Source: Comamonadaceae bacterium ALPHA2B (GTDB lineage Bacteria > Pseudomonadota > Gammaproteobacteria > Burkholderiales > Burkholderiaceae_C). From it: a stretch of DNA of 64,000 bases. The notes below the pieces were generated by a model that worked only from the letters and a program-made list of their open reading frames with translations, had not been told where the DNA came from and did no database searches. Position numbers and translations under genes: made by a program. The stretch is taken from contig SCOE01000002.1 of assembly GCA_005503065.1 (NCBI GenBank), positions 124,001-188,000 of the forward strand, in the 5' to 3' direction. Of the stretch, positions 17,645 to 25,944 are shown piece after piece. Within the stretch, counting starts at the first letter, position 1, and each line of letters opens with the position of its first letter.

Positions 17645-18679
17645 TCACATCCAGCGCCCGCGCAGCGTGCTCCACGCGGTTGCCAGGGCGTCCTGGCTGG
17701 CGGGCGGCAGCACGCCGACGCGCACGCATGCCGGCACGCCGAAGGATGCGCAGTCGCGCAGCTTGATGCCTTGGGCCCGCAGGCCTTCCAGTCCCGCCTG
17801 CAACGGCACGCCGGCCGGCCAACGCGCACAGAAGAAGTTGGCCACGCTGGGGATCGGTTCCCAGCCGAGCGCCGCACACAGCGCCTGCTGCCGGCGCTTC
17901 CAGGTGGCAAGTACCGGCAGGCTGCCCGAGAGCCAATGCTGGGCTGGCGCGTCGGTCCAGGCCTGCAGCATCGCCACCGCATGCGCACCGAGCGGCCAGG
18001 ACGGTGCGAGGGCGCCCAGGCGCGCCAGCATGGCCGGCGCCGCCCCGGAGGGTGCGATCGCATAGGCGCCGCGCACCCCCGTCAGTCCGAGCGCCTTGTT
18101 GGGCGAATGGAGCTGCCACACGCGTGCCAGGCGCCGGGGGCCCAGGCTGCCGGCCGCGGGTTCGTCCAGGCGCAGCGGCGCGTAGGCGCGGTCGAGCACG
18201 AATGGGCGATCGGCCGGCCAGGCGTCGACACGCGCCGCCAGCTCGGGATCGTCCTGCCCCAGCGGCGTCGACGGCTCGCAGCCCCACGCGAGGCACGCTG
18301 CGGGCGCCAGGGGATCGGTCGCCGAGGCCACCTGCACAGTCAGCCCGTGCGCCCGGGCGGCGCGGGCGTAGTCGCCGTAGGCCAGCGCCGGCACGACCGC
18401 CGTGCCACCGCCCTCGCCTGCTGCTGCGGCGGCCGTGATCCGCGCGATGAACTCGCTGGCGCTGGCGGCCACGACGATCCGTTCCCGGTCCACGCCATGG
18501 AAGGCCGCGAGCTGCTCGCGCAAGGCCATGTACCGCGGATCGGGGTAGCGGGTGGGGTCGGCGGCGCGCAGCGCCTCCAGCACCGGCGGGCAGGGGCCGC
18601 AGGCGTTGGCATTGGTCGAGAAGTCATGCAACGGAACGCCCTGCGCGTCCGGCCCGCCGTGCACGTTCATGTCCTCCAT
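17645..18679 (-). CDS. cobD: Threonine-phosphate decarboxylase
   Basis: PLP enzyme (aminotransferase fold I, histidinol-phosphate aminotransferase-like) that makes (R)-1-amino-2-propanol phosphate, the linker of the cobalamin nucleotide loop. It is 344 residues long. The N-terminal DFSTNANACGPCP corresponds to the usual DFSxNxNPxG motif, with RYPDPRY following, and the PLP lysine is in SPNKALGLTGVRGAY. Its start lies 4 bases after the cbiB stop, and it is the last gene of the riboswitch-controlled cobalamin operon. Named in the Salmonella scheme (CobC in Pseudomonas). Confidence 0.92.
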   Translation of the reverse strand: MEDMNVHGGPDAQGVPLHDFSTNANACGPCPPVLEALRAADPTRYPDPRYMALREQLAAFHGVDRERIVVAASASEFIARITAAAAAGEGGGTAVVPALAYGDYARAARAHGLTVQVASATDPLAPAACLAWGCEPSTPLGQDDPELAARVDAWPADRPFVLDRAYAPLRLDEPAAGSLGPRRLARVWQLHSPNKALGLTGVRGAYAIAPSGAAPAMLARLGALAPSWPLGAHAVAMLQAWTDAPAQHWLSGSLPVLATWKRRQQALCAALGWEPIPSVANFFCARWPAGVPLQAGLEGLRAQGIKLRDCASFGVPACVRVGVLPPASQDALATAWSTLRGRWM

Positions 18680-18683
18680 GTGT

Positions 18684-19679
18684 TCATCCGACGGGCATGA
18701 AGCCGAGGCCCCCCGCAGCAGCGAGTGCGAGGCTGGCCGACGCGGCGGTGGCCATCACCACGCGGCCACCCAGCCGCGCGCACCGTTGGACATCCGCGGA
18801 CGAGGGTGCGCGGCCATCCGCATGCAAGGTGTAGACACCCGGCTTGCGCAGCCGCACGCCGAGCATGAGCGCCATCGCTGCCATCGGCCAGCCGCTGTTG
18901 GGCGATGGCGTACGAGCGGCCTCCCGGGCCAGATGCGGCGGCCAACGCCGCGCCGCCAGGGCAATGAGCAGCGCGCTGAGCCGGGCCGGCAACCACGACA
19001 GCCCATCGTCCACCCGCGCCGCCCACTTGCCCGCCCAGGCCCAGCAGCGGCCGCCGCGCTCGCCGGGGTAGCCCCACATCGCGTCGGCCGTGTTGGCGAA
19101 GCGGTAGACGGCCGCGCCCGGCAGGCCGAAGAGCACGAACCAGAACAGCGGTGCGACCACCGAATCGTTGAGGTTCTCGGCCAGCGATTCGATCGCGCTC
19201 TCGCGCACGGCCTCGGCATCGAGCGACTGCGTGTCGCGGCTGACGAGATGGGCCAGCCGCGTGCGGCCGGCTTCGAGCGACTCCGCCAGCGCCACGTCGA
19301 CCGCCAGCACCTCGTCGCGCAGCATGCGCCAGGCCATCAGCGGCTTGAGCGCCAGCGCCAGCGTGAGCGCCGCCACCGGCCAGGGCAGATGGCGCATCAC
19401 ATGCCATTGCAAGGCCCATGCCGCTACGAAAACCATAGCAGCCCCCGCCCACCAGGCCAGCGCTCCGAGCACAAAAGGCTTGAAAATTCCGGGCAGGGGC
19501 GCATCGGCCGACGGGGCGATGCGCGGGCCGGCCCAGCCGAGCCACGCCCCCATCCACACGACCGGATGCCAGCGCGCGGGCGGTTCGCCCAGCCAGCGAT
19601 CGATGGCCAGCGCGAGCCACAGCGCGCCGACGGCGACGCAGGCGTGGGCGCCGAGCAAAACCTCAGACGTCGCGGGCAC
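18684..19679 (-). CDS. cbiB: Adenosylcobinamide-phosphate synthase
   Basis: Membrane enzyme that attaches aminopropanol phosphate to adenosylcobyric acid. It is 331 residues long. Conserved blocks are AIDRWLGEPPARWHPVVWMG, RDTQSLDAEAVRESAIESLAENLNDS, VVAPLFWF, YRFANTADAMWGYPGE and PSPNSGWPMAAMA. I chose the GTG at 19679 because GGAAAGG lies just upstream. The frame stays open to 19811, but that extension is translated repeat DNA, not conserved protein. A dispersed repeat also lies inside the gene (19419-19484, read as part of the first membrane helices). Confidence 0.92.
   Translation of the reverse strand: MPATSEVLLGAHACVAVGALWLALAIDRWLGEPPARWHPVVWMGAWLGWAGPRIAPSADAPLPGIFKPFVLGALAWWAGAAMVFVAAWALQWHVMRHLPWPVAALTLALALKPLMAWRMLRDEVLAVDVALAESLEAGRTRLAHLVSRDTQSLDAEAVRESAIESLAENLNDSVVAPLFWFVLFGLPGAAVYRFANTADAMWGYPGERGGRCWAWAGKWAARVDDGLSWLPARLSALLIALAARRWPPHLAREAARTPSPNSGWPMAAMALMLGVRLRKPGVYTLHADGRAPSSADVQRCARLGGRVVMATAASASLALAAAGGLGFMPVG
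19419..19484 (+). repeat. GCTAT-type dispersed repeat, copy 2 (inside cbiB)
   Basis: GCTAC, a short spacer, then CATAGC, followed by CGCCCACCAGGCCAGCGCT and AAAAGGCTTG. It aligns with the other copies of the family and is translated on the minus strand between the conserved N-terminal blocks of CbiB. Confidence 0.65.
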
Positions 19680-19727
19680 GACACCTTTCCGATCCGGTGC
19701 GTTCCAGGCGGCCGCGGAGCAGGCCAC

Positions 19728-19823
19728 GCGCGGGCACCCGTGGAGCGGGCTTTGCCCGGCCAACGGGTGCGCCCCCTTCGCGCAGCGGAAGGGGGAGCCG
19801 CGCAGCGGCATGGGGGTTGTTCA
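19728..19823 (-). repeat. Post-stop hairpin repeat (family R2), copy 1
   Basis: It starts just after the cobO stop on the minus strand: CCCCCATGCCGCTGCGCGG, then the hairpin CCCCCTTC/GAAGGGGG, then GGTGCCCG-type arms. The same blocks occur at 43421-43583 directly after the tctC stop. It separates cobO from cbiB and keeps an open frame into cbiB. Confidence 0.75.
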
Positions 19824-19825
19824 TT

Positions 19826-20479
19826 TCAATCCTCGATGCCGCGCTGCGCGGGGATGCCGGCCTTGAACGCGTGCTTGACCATCTGCATCTCGGTCACCGT
19901 GTCGGCCAGCTCGACGATCTCGGGCGGGCAGCGGCGGCCGGTGAGCACCACGTGCACTTCGCGAGGCCGCTCGCGCAGCGTCTGCAGCACGGCGTCGAGC
20001 GGCAGCCAGCCGTAGATCAGCGGGTAGGTGATCTCGTCGAGCACCACGAGGAAGAACTCGCCCGAGAGGATCGCCGCCCTCGCCTTCTCCCAACCGTCGC
20101 GGGCAAGCTGCGCGGAGCGTTCGAGGTCCTGGCTCTTCCAGGAAAAGCCGTCGCCCAAGCCTTCGATCATGGGCCCCCACGCTCGGCACTGCGTGTCCTC
20201 GCTGCCCCCCGAGGGGCCGCTGTCCGGCTTGGGGCGGCCCGGCGCCGGACGGAATGCCTCGAGCTGCTCGAACGCGCGGTGCTCGCCGAAGCGCGCCGTC
20301 GGCACCTTCATGAACTGGAAGATCTTCACCGCCTTGCCGCGGCCGTGGGCGCGCAGCGCCAAGCCGAAGGCCGCCGTGCTCTTGCCCTTGCCGTCGCCGG
20401 TGTTCACCAGCACCAGGCCGCGGCGCTCGCCCTCGGGTTTGTCGTAGGGCTTGTCGGTGGGGGGTGTTTCGATGTGCAT
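19826..20479 (-). CDS. cobO: Cob(I)yrinic acid a,c-diamide adenosyltransferase (with repeat-derived insertion)
   Basis: ATP:corrinoid adenosyltransferase (CobA/BtuR type) that forms the Co-adenosyl bond. It is 217 residues long. The P-loop is [10 protein letters not shown] (26-35); [17 protein letters not shown] and [22 protein letters not shown] are the expected later motifs. Between [10 protein letters not shown] (to 73) and [10 protein letters not shown] (from 105) about 30 extra residues appear, rich in Pro, Gly and Ser, encoded by a hairpin repeat (20172-20252). In relatives as I recall them, these two blocks are nearly adjacent. It lies between btuD and cbiB in the cobalamin operon. Confidence 0.93.
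   Translation of the reverse strand: MHIETPPTDKPYDKPEGERRGLVLVNTGDGKGKSTAAFGLALRAHGRGKAVKIFQFMKVPTARFGEHRAFEQLEAFRPAPGRPKPDSGPSGGSEDTQCRAWGPMIEGLGDGFSWKSQDLERSAQLARDGWEKARAAILSGEFFLVVLDEITYPLIYGWLPLDAVLQTLRERPREVHVVLTGRRCPPEIVELADTVTEMQMVKHAFKAGIPAQRGIED
20172..20252 (+). repeat. Hairpin-rich repeat (family R1) inserted in cobO
   Basis: The plus strand reads GCCCCCACGCTC, CGCTGCCCCCCGAGGGG and CTTGGGGCGGCCCGGCG, the same ordered blocks as in cobQ at 6609-6683. cobO is read from the other strand, so the two insertions use opposite orientations of one element yet both keep an open frame. Confidence 0.8.
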
Positions 20480-20507
20480 GGAGTCAGCAGAGAAATGCGG
20501 GATCGGG

Positions 20508-20619
20508 CAGCCGAACGCCGAGGGCGCAAAGGCTTCGCAGAAGGCGCAGAGGCCAATCCATTGTTTGCATGTCTTTTCTGCGTCCTCTGCGAAGCCTTTG
20601 CGCCCTCTGCGTTCGGCTG
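20508..20619. repeat. Long imperfect inverted repeat between btuD and cobO
   Basis: Two arms of about 42 bases (20508-20550 and 20578-20619) are complementary with about 3 mismatches, around a 27-base loop. The arm includes CGCAAAGGCTTCGCAGA. It would form a very stable RNA hairpin in the leader between the btuD stop and the cobO start. Confidence 0.9.
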
Positions 20620-20633
20620 TCCGTTTTCAAGTT

Positions 20634-21470
20634 TCAGCGCGCCAGGGCCACGAACTCGCCCGCCACCTGGTGCACGGCGACGCGGTGGTCGAAGACGGCC
20701 TCGAGGGCGCGATGGGTGGCGGGGTCGGCGGCCGCGCCGTGGTGCGCGATGCGGCCGGCCGCCATGACGACCATCGCATCGGCCGCCAGCGCGGCATGCA
20801 GTTCGTGCAGCACGCTCACGACGGCACAGCCGGCGGCGGCCAGTTCGCGGGCCGTCGCCAGCCAGTCGGCCTGGTGCGGCGGGTCGAGGTTGGCCAGGGG
20901 CTCGTCCATGAGCAGCACCTCGGCCTCGACGGCCAGCGCCCGCGCGAGCAGCACGCGCTGGCGCTCGCCACCCGAGAGCTGGCCGATCGGCCGGTCGCGC
21001 CACTCCCAGGCCTGGGTGCGGCGCAGCGCGCGCTCGACGGCCGCACGGTCGGCGCCCGAGGGCGCGGCCAGCCAGCGCTGGTGCGGCAGACGGCCGAGCA
21101 TGGCGACGTCGTAACTGGTCAGGTCATCGGCCGCAGCGTCGCCCGCGCCGCTCTGCGCCAGCCAGGCCAGTGCCCGCGCGCGCGCGCGGGCCGGCCACTG
21201 CGACCACGGCCGGCCGAGCAGCTCGACCTGTCCGGCATGCGGCAGCAGCCCGGCCAGCGCGCGCAGCAGCGTGGACTTGCCGGCACCATTGGGGCCGACC
21301 ACGCTGGTCCAGGTGCCGCGCGGCAGTGCGAGGTCGATGCCGTGCAGCACCTCCGTGGCGCCCAGCGCGACGCGCAGGCCTTGGACCGCCATGGCCTGAT
21401 CTTCCAAGCCAAATCGGGCTCCAGCGCCCACCCCGCTTGCGCCACCAGCTATGGAATTCATAGCAATCAT
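20634..21470 (-). CDS. btuD: Corrinoid ABC transporter ATP-binding protein
   Basis: ATPase of the cobalamin importer (FecE/HmuV/BtuD class). It shows Walker A VVGPNGAGKSTLL, the ABC signature QLSGGERQRVLLARAL, Walker B EVLLMDEPLANLD and the H-loop VLHELH. The longest form starts at ATG 21470, overlapping the btuC stop (ATGA), and has 278 residues. Its first 26 residues are encoded by a dispersed repeat, and the family's normal start corresponds to the internal ATG at 21392 (MAVQGLRVAL). Either start is possible; the upstream one is coupled to btuC. Confidence 0.88.
   Translation of the reverse strand: MIAMNSIAGGASGVGAGARFGLEDQAMAVQGLRVALGATEVLHGIDLALPRGTWTSVVGPNGAGKSTLLRALAGLLPHAGQVELLGRPWSQWPARARARALAWLAQSGAGDAAADDLTSYDVAMLGRLPHQRWLAAPSGADRAAVERALRRTQAWEWRDRPIGQLSGGERQRVLLARALAVEAEVLLMDEPLANLDPPHQADWLATARELAAAGCAVVSVLHELHAALAADAMVVMAAGRIAHHGAAADPATHRALEAVFDHRVAVHQVAGEFVALAR
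21402..21468 (-). repeat. GCTAT-type dispersed repeat, copy 3 (5' end of btuD)
   Basis: On the minus strand it reads TTGCTATGAATTCCATAGCT, then GGCGCAAGC, GGGCGCTGGAG and CCCGATTTGGCTTGG. This is the clearest copy, with a perfect GCTAT/ATAGC stem. It starts right after the btuC stop and forms the N-terminal codons of btuD. Confidence 0.85.
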
Positions 21471-22474
21471 GCGCCCCGCCCCGCCGAACGCGCTGCGCGC
21501 CGATGCATCAGCCACAGCAGGTAGCCGCCCCCGAAGACGGCGGTGAGCACCCCCACCGGCAGCTCCTGCGGCGCGATCAGCCAGCGAGCGCCCAGGTCGG
21601 CCGCCATCAGCAGCAGGCCGCCCATGAGCGCCGCCAGCAGCACCAGTCGCACGTGCGTGGTCTTGACCAGCGAGCGCACCAGGTGCGGCGCCGCCAGGCC
21701 GACGAAGGCGATCAGGCCCGTCTGCGCCACGGCCGCTCCGGTGGCCAGCGCCAGCACGGCCACCAGTGCCACGCGCATGGCGGGCAGCGGCAGGCCCAGG
21801 CTGGTGGCCGTGGCCTCGCCCAGCGCCAGGCCGTCGAGCACCGGCGCCAGCGCTGCGCCCGCCAGCAGGCAAGTCGCGAGCACGCCGGCCATGACGCCGC
21901 ACGCGCCCCAGCCCACCAGCCCGGTGCTGCCGAGCATGAAGGCCTGCAGCGCCTGCAGGATGTCTGCCGAAGCGATGCTGATCAGGTCCTTCACCGCGCC
22001 CAGCACCACGCCGACGATCACGCCGGCCAGCAGCAGCCGCAGCGTCTGCTGCACCCCGCGCGCCAGTGCCAGCGTGAGCAGCACCGCCGCCACCGCGCCG
22101 ACGAAGGCCGCCCCGGTGAGGCCCAGGCGCACCACCCAAGCCGTCGAATTGACAGACACGCCGAACAGCGACAGCGCTGCTGCCACGCCCAGCGAAGCGC
22201 CCGAGGCGCTGCCGAGCAGGTAGGGGTCGGCCAGCGGGTTGCGGAACAGGCCCTGCGCCACCGCCCCGGCCAGCCCGAGCAGCGCGCCTGCGAGCCAGGC
22301 GCCCAGGGTGCGGGGCAGGCGGATGTCCCACACGATCTGCCTGGCCACCGCGTCGCCGCGCAGCGACCACAGCGTGTCGAGGCCGGTGCTGCCCACGGCA
22401 GCGCCCAGCGCCAGCAAGGCGGCGGCCGCGAGCAGCAGCATGAGGGCGATCCAGCGCGCGCGGCGGGCGTGCAT
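21467..22474 (-). CDS. btuC: Corrinoid ABC transporter permease (FecCD family)
   Basis: Polytopic permease of 335 residues. Family motifs are RLPRTLGAWLAGALLGLAGAVAQGLFRNPLADPYLLGSASGA (in two blocks near residues 52-93), the FecCD loop GLIAFVGLAAPHLVR that contacts the ATPase, and ELPVGVLTAVFGGGYLLWL at the end. About ten membrane helices are apparent. It lies 3 bases after btuF and overlaps btuD by 4. With BtuF, BtuD and the outer-membrane BtuB it forms a complete corrinoid uptake route. Confidence 0.93.
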   Translation of the reverse strand: MHARRARWIALMLLLAAAALLALGAAVGSTGLDTLWSLRGDAVARQIVWDIRLPRTLGAWLAGALLGLAGAVAQGLFRNPLADPYLLGSASGASLGVAAALSLFGVSVNSTAWVVRLGLTGAAFVGAVAAVLLTLALARGVQQTLRLLLAGVIVGVVLGAVKDLISIASADILQALQAFMLGSTGLVGWGACGVMAGVLATCLLAGAALAPVLDGLALGEATATSLGLPLPAMRVALVAVLALATGAAVAQTGLIAFVGLAAPHLVRSLVKTTHVRLVLLAALMGGLLLMAADLGARWLIAPQELPVGVLTAVFGGGYLLWLMHRRAARSAGRGA

Positions 22475-22477
22475 GGC

Positions 22478-23341
22478 CTAGCGCCCGGCCGTGCCGGCCA
22501 GGCAGCCGGCCATCAGGCGCGCCGCCTCGCCCATGCGCGGCCCCGGGCGCACCAGCACGTCGGCCTCGTCGGCGCTGAAACGGCAGATGCGGCCGGTCTT
22601 CACGGCGCGGATGCCGGCCCAGCCGGGCCGCTGTTCCAGCCCCTGCGCGCTGCGCACGCTGGCCATGATGAGGTCGGGATCGGCGCGCACCACGAACTCG
22701 GGGTTGAGCTTGGGGAACGGCCCCATCGAGGCCGGCACGATGTTGCGCGCATGCAGTCGGGCGAGCGTCTCGCCGATGAAGGAACTCTCGCCGGCGGCAT
22801 AGGGCGCGGCGTTGACCTCGAAGTAGACGCGCGTGCTGCGGGCCGAGGCCGGCAGCGACTGCGCGGCTGCGTCCACGCTGGCATCGATGGTGCGCCACAC
22901 CGTGTCCGCGCCCGGCACCGCGAGCAGGTGCGCGACCTGTTTCAGCACCCGCTGCACGTCGGCATGGTTCTTCGGCTCCAGCACGGCCACCTTCAGGCCC
23001 AGCGATTCCAGCCGCTGCGAGACGCGCGAGGACTTGGCCGCCAGCACCAGGTCGGGCTTGAGCGCCGCGATGGCCTCGACGTTGGGGTCAATGCCGCCGC
23101 CGACCTGCGGCAGGGCCTTCACCGCATCGGGCCAATTGGAGTAGCGGTCGACGCCGACCAGGCGGCCGCAGGCGTCGAGCGCGCAGACCGTCTCGGTGAG
23201 CGAAGGCAGCAGCGAAACGATGCGCTGCGGGGGCGCCGGCAGCTGCACCGCGACGCCGCGCTCGTCCGTCACCTGCACCGGCGCCGCTCCGGCGGTGCCC
23301 ACGCACAGCGCGGCCAAGGCGGTGCCGAGCCACCGCTTCAT
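22478..23341 (-). CDS. btuF: Corrinoid ABC transporter substrate-binding protein
   Basis: Periplasmic class III binding protein of 287 residues with a cleavable signal peptide (residues 1-19, AGA/AP). BtuF-like motifs are RIVSLLPSLTETVCALDACGRLVGVDRYSNWP, LPQVGGGIDPNVEAIAALKPDLVLA (in parts) and the C-terminal RPGPRMGEAARLMA. The ATG at 23341 overlaps the cobU stop (ATGA). Genomic context fixes the ligand as a corrinoid rather than haem or siderophore. Confidence 0.92.
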   Translation of the reverse strand: MKRWLGTALAALCVGTAGAAPVQVTDERGVAVQLPAPPQRIVSLLPSLTETVCALDACGRLVGVDRYSNWPDAVKALPQVGGGIDPNVEAIAALKPDLVLAAKSSRVSQRLESLGLKVAVLEPKNHADVQRVLKQVAHLLAVPGADTVWRTIDASVDAAAQSLPASARSTRVYFEVNAAPYAAGESSFIGETLARLHARNIVPASMGPFPKLNPEFVVRADPDLIMASVRSAQGLEQRPGWAGIRAVKTGRICRFSADEADVLVRPGPRMGEAARLMAGCLAGTAGR

Positions 23342-23937
23342 GCGCCACCTTTCAGCCGCAGGGGCAGCCCTGCCGCCATCAGCGTGACGCGTGCACAGGC
23401 CGCGGCCACCTGCTGGTTCAGACGCCCCAGCACGTCGACGAAGGCGCGCGTCTCGGCGCCCAGCGGGATCACGCCCAGCCCGATCTCGTTGCTCACCAGC
23501 ACGACCGGCCCCTGCGCCGTCGCCAGCGCTTCGGGCAGCAGGGCCACGCCGTCCTGCCAGTCGGGGGCGGCCGCGCGTTCGGGCGCCAGCTCGGCCGGCA
23601 TCATGAGGTTGGTGAGCCACAGCGTGAGGCAGTCCACCAGCACCAGCGTCTGCGGCGTGCTGGCGGCCATGACGGCCTCGGGCACGCGCCACGGCTCCTC
23701 GATGGTCTCGAGCGCCGGCACCCGCGCGGCGCGCTCGAACTGGTGCAGCGCGATGCGCTGGTGCATCTCGTCGTCCCAGGCCTGCGCGGTGGCGATCATC
23801 ACGGCCTTGTGCGCGGGCGAGCGCGCCAGCCAGGCGGCAGCCAGGGCCTCGCCGCGGCGCGACTTGCCGCTCTTCTGGCCGCCGAGGATGAACTCGCTGG
23901 CGGCGATGTCGAGGTCGGAGGTCGCGCGGTCGGTCAT
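23338..23937 (-). CDS. cobU: Adenosylcobinamide kinase / adenosylcobinamide-phosphate guanylyltransferase
   Basis: Bifunctional enzyme that phosphorylates adenosylcobinamide and transfers GMP to it, the entry step of cobinamide salvage. It is 199 residues long. The P-loop is LGGQKSGKS, the guanylylated His is expected in RIALHQFER, and VLVDCLTLWLTNLM plus VSNEIGLGVIP are conserved. The start ATG at 23937 lies 13 bases after the btuB stop. Coupled to btuF by a 4-base overlap. Confidence 0.94.
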   Translation of the reverse strand: MTDRATSDLDIAASEFILGGQKSGKSRRGEALAAAWLARSPAHKAVMIATAQAWDDEMHQRIALHQFERAARVPALETIEEPWRVPEAVMAASTPQTLVLVDCLTLWLTNLMMPAELAPERAAAPDWQDGVALLPEALATAQGPVVLVSNEIGLGVIPLGAETRAFVDVLGRLNQQVAAACARVTLMAAGLPLRLKGGA

Positions 23938-23950
23938 GCAGGCGTGCGCG

Positions 23951-25834
23951 TCAGCGGGGCTGCCACTTGAGGCCGACGTAGACCGTGCGGCCTGCCGTGG
24001 CGTAGTCCTTGACGAGCTGGTAGTTCTTGTCGGCCACATTGTCCACACGGGCCACGAGCGTCAGGTCGCGCGCCACTTCGCCGCTGGCGCTGAGGTTCAC
24101 GATGCCGTAGCCGCCCAGGCGCTGGGTGTTGGCCGCATCGGCCCAGCGCCGGCCCGAGGCCTGCAGCTCGGCACCCAGCGTCCAGGCACCGACACGCCAG
24201 TCGGCGCCGACGGTACCGTGCACCTGCGCGCGCTGGGGAAGCATGTGGTTCGTTTCCACGTCGCGCGGGTTCTGGTAGTCCAGCGAGCCGCGCAGCGTCA
24301 GGTCGCCGAAACGGTGGCTCGCGGCCAGCGTTACGCCCTCGTATTTGGCACGGTTCACGTTCGCGTAGCAGCCGAACAGGCTCTCGCAGGCGGTGCTGTC
24401 GTAGTCGAAGGTGATGAGGTTGCGCACGCGGTTGCGGTACGCGACCAGGCTCGCGCTCGTCGTGCCGTCACCGTAGCGCAGGCCGACCTCGGCGTTGCGG
24501 CTGGTTTCCGGGCGCAGGCTGGCATCGCCGTACTCGCTGAAGCGCTGGTACAGCGTGGGCGCGCGGAAGGCCGTGCCGGCAGAGCCGGTGACGCGCCAGT
24601 TCCGCGCGAACTCGTAGCCATAGGCGACGCTGCCGGTGTTCTTGCCGCCGAACTCGCTGTCCTCGTCGTGCCGCAGGTTGACCTGCAGCGAGTGCGGGCC
24701 CTGCACGAAGCCGTAGCCCAGGGCCAGCGCGTCCTGGGAGCGCTTGCGGAACAGCGTGGTGCTGTATTCATCCAGCGCCGGGTTGAAGAGCTTGTCCTCG
24801 CGCCGCTCGAGTGCCGCCGTGAACAGGTGCGAGCCGAGGCGGTACTCGTTCTGGAACAGGTAGCCGCGCAGGCGGGTCTGGGTGATGTAGTCGGCCGGCG
24901 AGGGCTTGACGCTGGTCTCGTAGCGCTGGTTCGAATCGGTGACGGAGAGCTTGGTCTTGTACTCGGGCGTCCACTGGGCGGTCCAGGTGAGGCCCGCGGT
25001 GCGCAGGTGGTACTTGTTGCGGTCGTCGACCGGCCGGCGCGGGTTGTAGGTGAAGCCGTCGTAGCCCGAGTCCATCTCGCTCTCGAGCGCCGTGAGGTCG
25101 AGGCGGTGTTTCTCGCCGATCTGCCAGCCCAGCCGTACGTTGCCGGCGCTGGTCTTGTAGTAGTCCTTGTCGGGGTTGTGCCTGACGTTGGGCGTGCGCA
25201 CGTCGAAGCCCGCGCTCTGCTCGTACGAGGCACCGATCGAGTAATCGAAGGCGCCGGCCGACCCGCTGACGCCGAGCTGCGTGTTCTGCGTGCGCCGGCT
25301 GCCCGCACCCCAGCTCACGAAGGGCGTGGCCCGGCCCTCGCCCTTCTTCGTGAAGAGTTGCACCACGCCGCCGATGGCATCGGAGCCGTACACGGCTGCC
25401 GCGGGCCCGCGGAGCACCTCGATGCGATCGATCTGCGCCAGCGGGATCGATTCCCAGGGCGCGCCGCCGGTGGACTGCGAATCGATGCGCACGCCATCGA
25501 GGTAAACCGCGGTGAAGCGCGTCTCCGCACCGCGGATGAAGAGGCTGGTGGTGTTGCCCACCCCGCCGTTGCGCGAGATCTCGATGCCGGGCAGGCGCGC
25601 CAGCAGGTCGGCGACGCCCGACGCGCCGCTGCGCTCGATGGTGGCGCGGTCGATCACCGAGACGTCGGCAACGAGGTCCGAGATCGGCTGCTCGACACGC
25701 GTGGCGGTGACGACGGTCTCGCCCAGCGAAGGCGGCGTCTGGGCCGCGGCGAGGGTGGGCAGCGCGGCCGCCAGCGCGGCAGAGAGCAGGGAGGCACGCG
25801 GCAGCGCGCGCGTGATCGGGGCACGGGTGGTCAT
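23951..25834 (-). CDS. btuB: TonB-dependent vitamin B12 receptor
   Basis: Outer-membrane 22-strand barrel of 627 residues for corrinoid uptake. There is a signal peptide (about 1-31), a TonB box GETVVTATR (39-46), a plug domain (ISDLVADVSVIDRATIERSG, IEVLRGPAAAVYGSDAIGGVVQLFT in parts) and a barrel ending in a C-terminal aromatic-rich strand (VYVGLKWQPR). First gene of the operon, 110 bases downstream of the cobalamin riboswitch, which is strong evidence for the ligand. Frames open upstream of 25834 are riboswitch sequence, not protein. Confidence 0.94.
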   Translation of the reverse strand: MTTRAPITRALPRASLLSAALAAALPTLAAAQTPPSLGETVVTATRVEQPISDLVADVSVIDRATIERSGASGVADLLARLPGIEISRNGGVGNTTSLFIRGAETRFTAVYLDGVRIDSQSTGGAPWESIPLAQIDRIEVLRGPAAAVYGSDAIGGVVQLFTKKGEGRATPFVSWGAGSRRTQNTQLGVSGSAGAFDYSIGASYEQSAGFDVRTPNVRHNPDKDYYKTSAGNVRLGWQIGEKHRLDLTALESEMDSGYDGFTYNPRRPVDDRNKYHLRTAGLTWTAQWTPEYKTKLSVTDSNQRYETSVKPSPADYITQTRLRGYLFQNEYRLGSHLFTAALERREDKLFNPALDEYSTTLFRKRSQDALALGYGFVQGPHSLQVNLRHDEDSEFGGKNTGSVAYGYEFARNWRVTGSAGTAFRAPTLYQRFSEYGDASLRPETSRNAEVGLRYGDGTTSASLVAYRNRVRNLITFDYDSTACESLFGCYANVNRAKYEGVTLAASHRFGDLTLRGSLDYQNPRDVETNHMLPQRAQVHGTVGADWRVGAWTLGAELQASGRRWADAANTQRLGGYGIVNLSASGEVARDLTLVARVDNVADKNYQLVKDYATAGRTVYVGLKWQPR

Positions 25835-25944
25835 GGGACGAAAAGGATTCCAGCAGCAATGCCCTGGCCGGCTTCCCCGCCGGCGCCTGGGCGCCATGGC
25901 CGCCGCGACGAGCCCCGGGGGACATCGAACATGGCAACCGCCTT

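Noticed and set aside
19680-19811. Longer N-terminus for CbiB starting at 19811
   Set aside because: The extra 44 codons are R2 repeat sequence; the GTG at 19679 has a good ribosome site and begins where the conserved protein starts.
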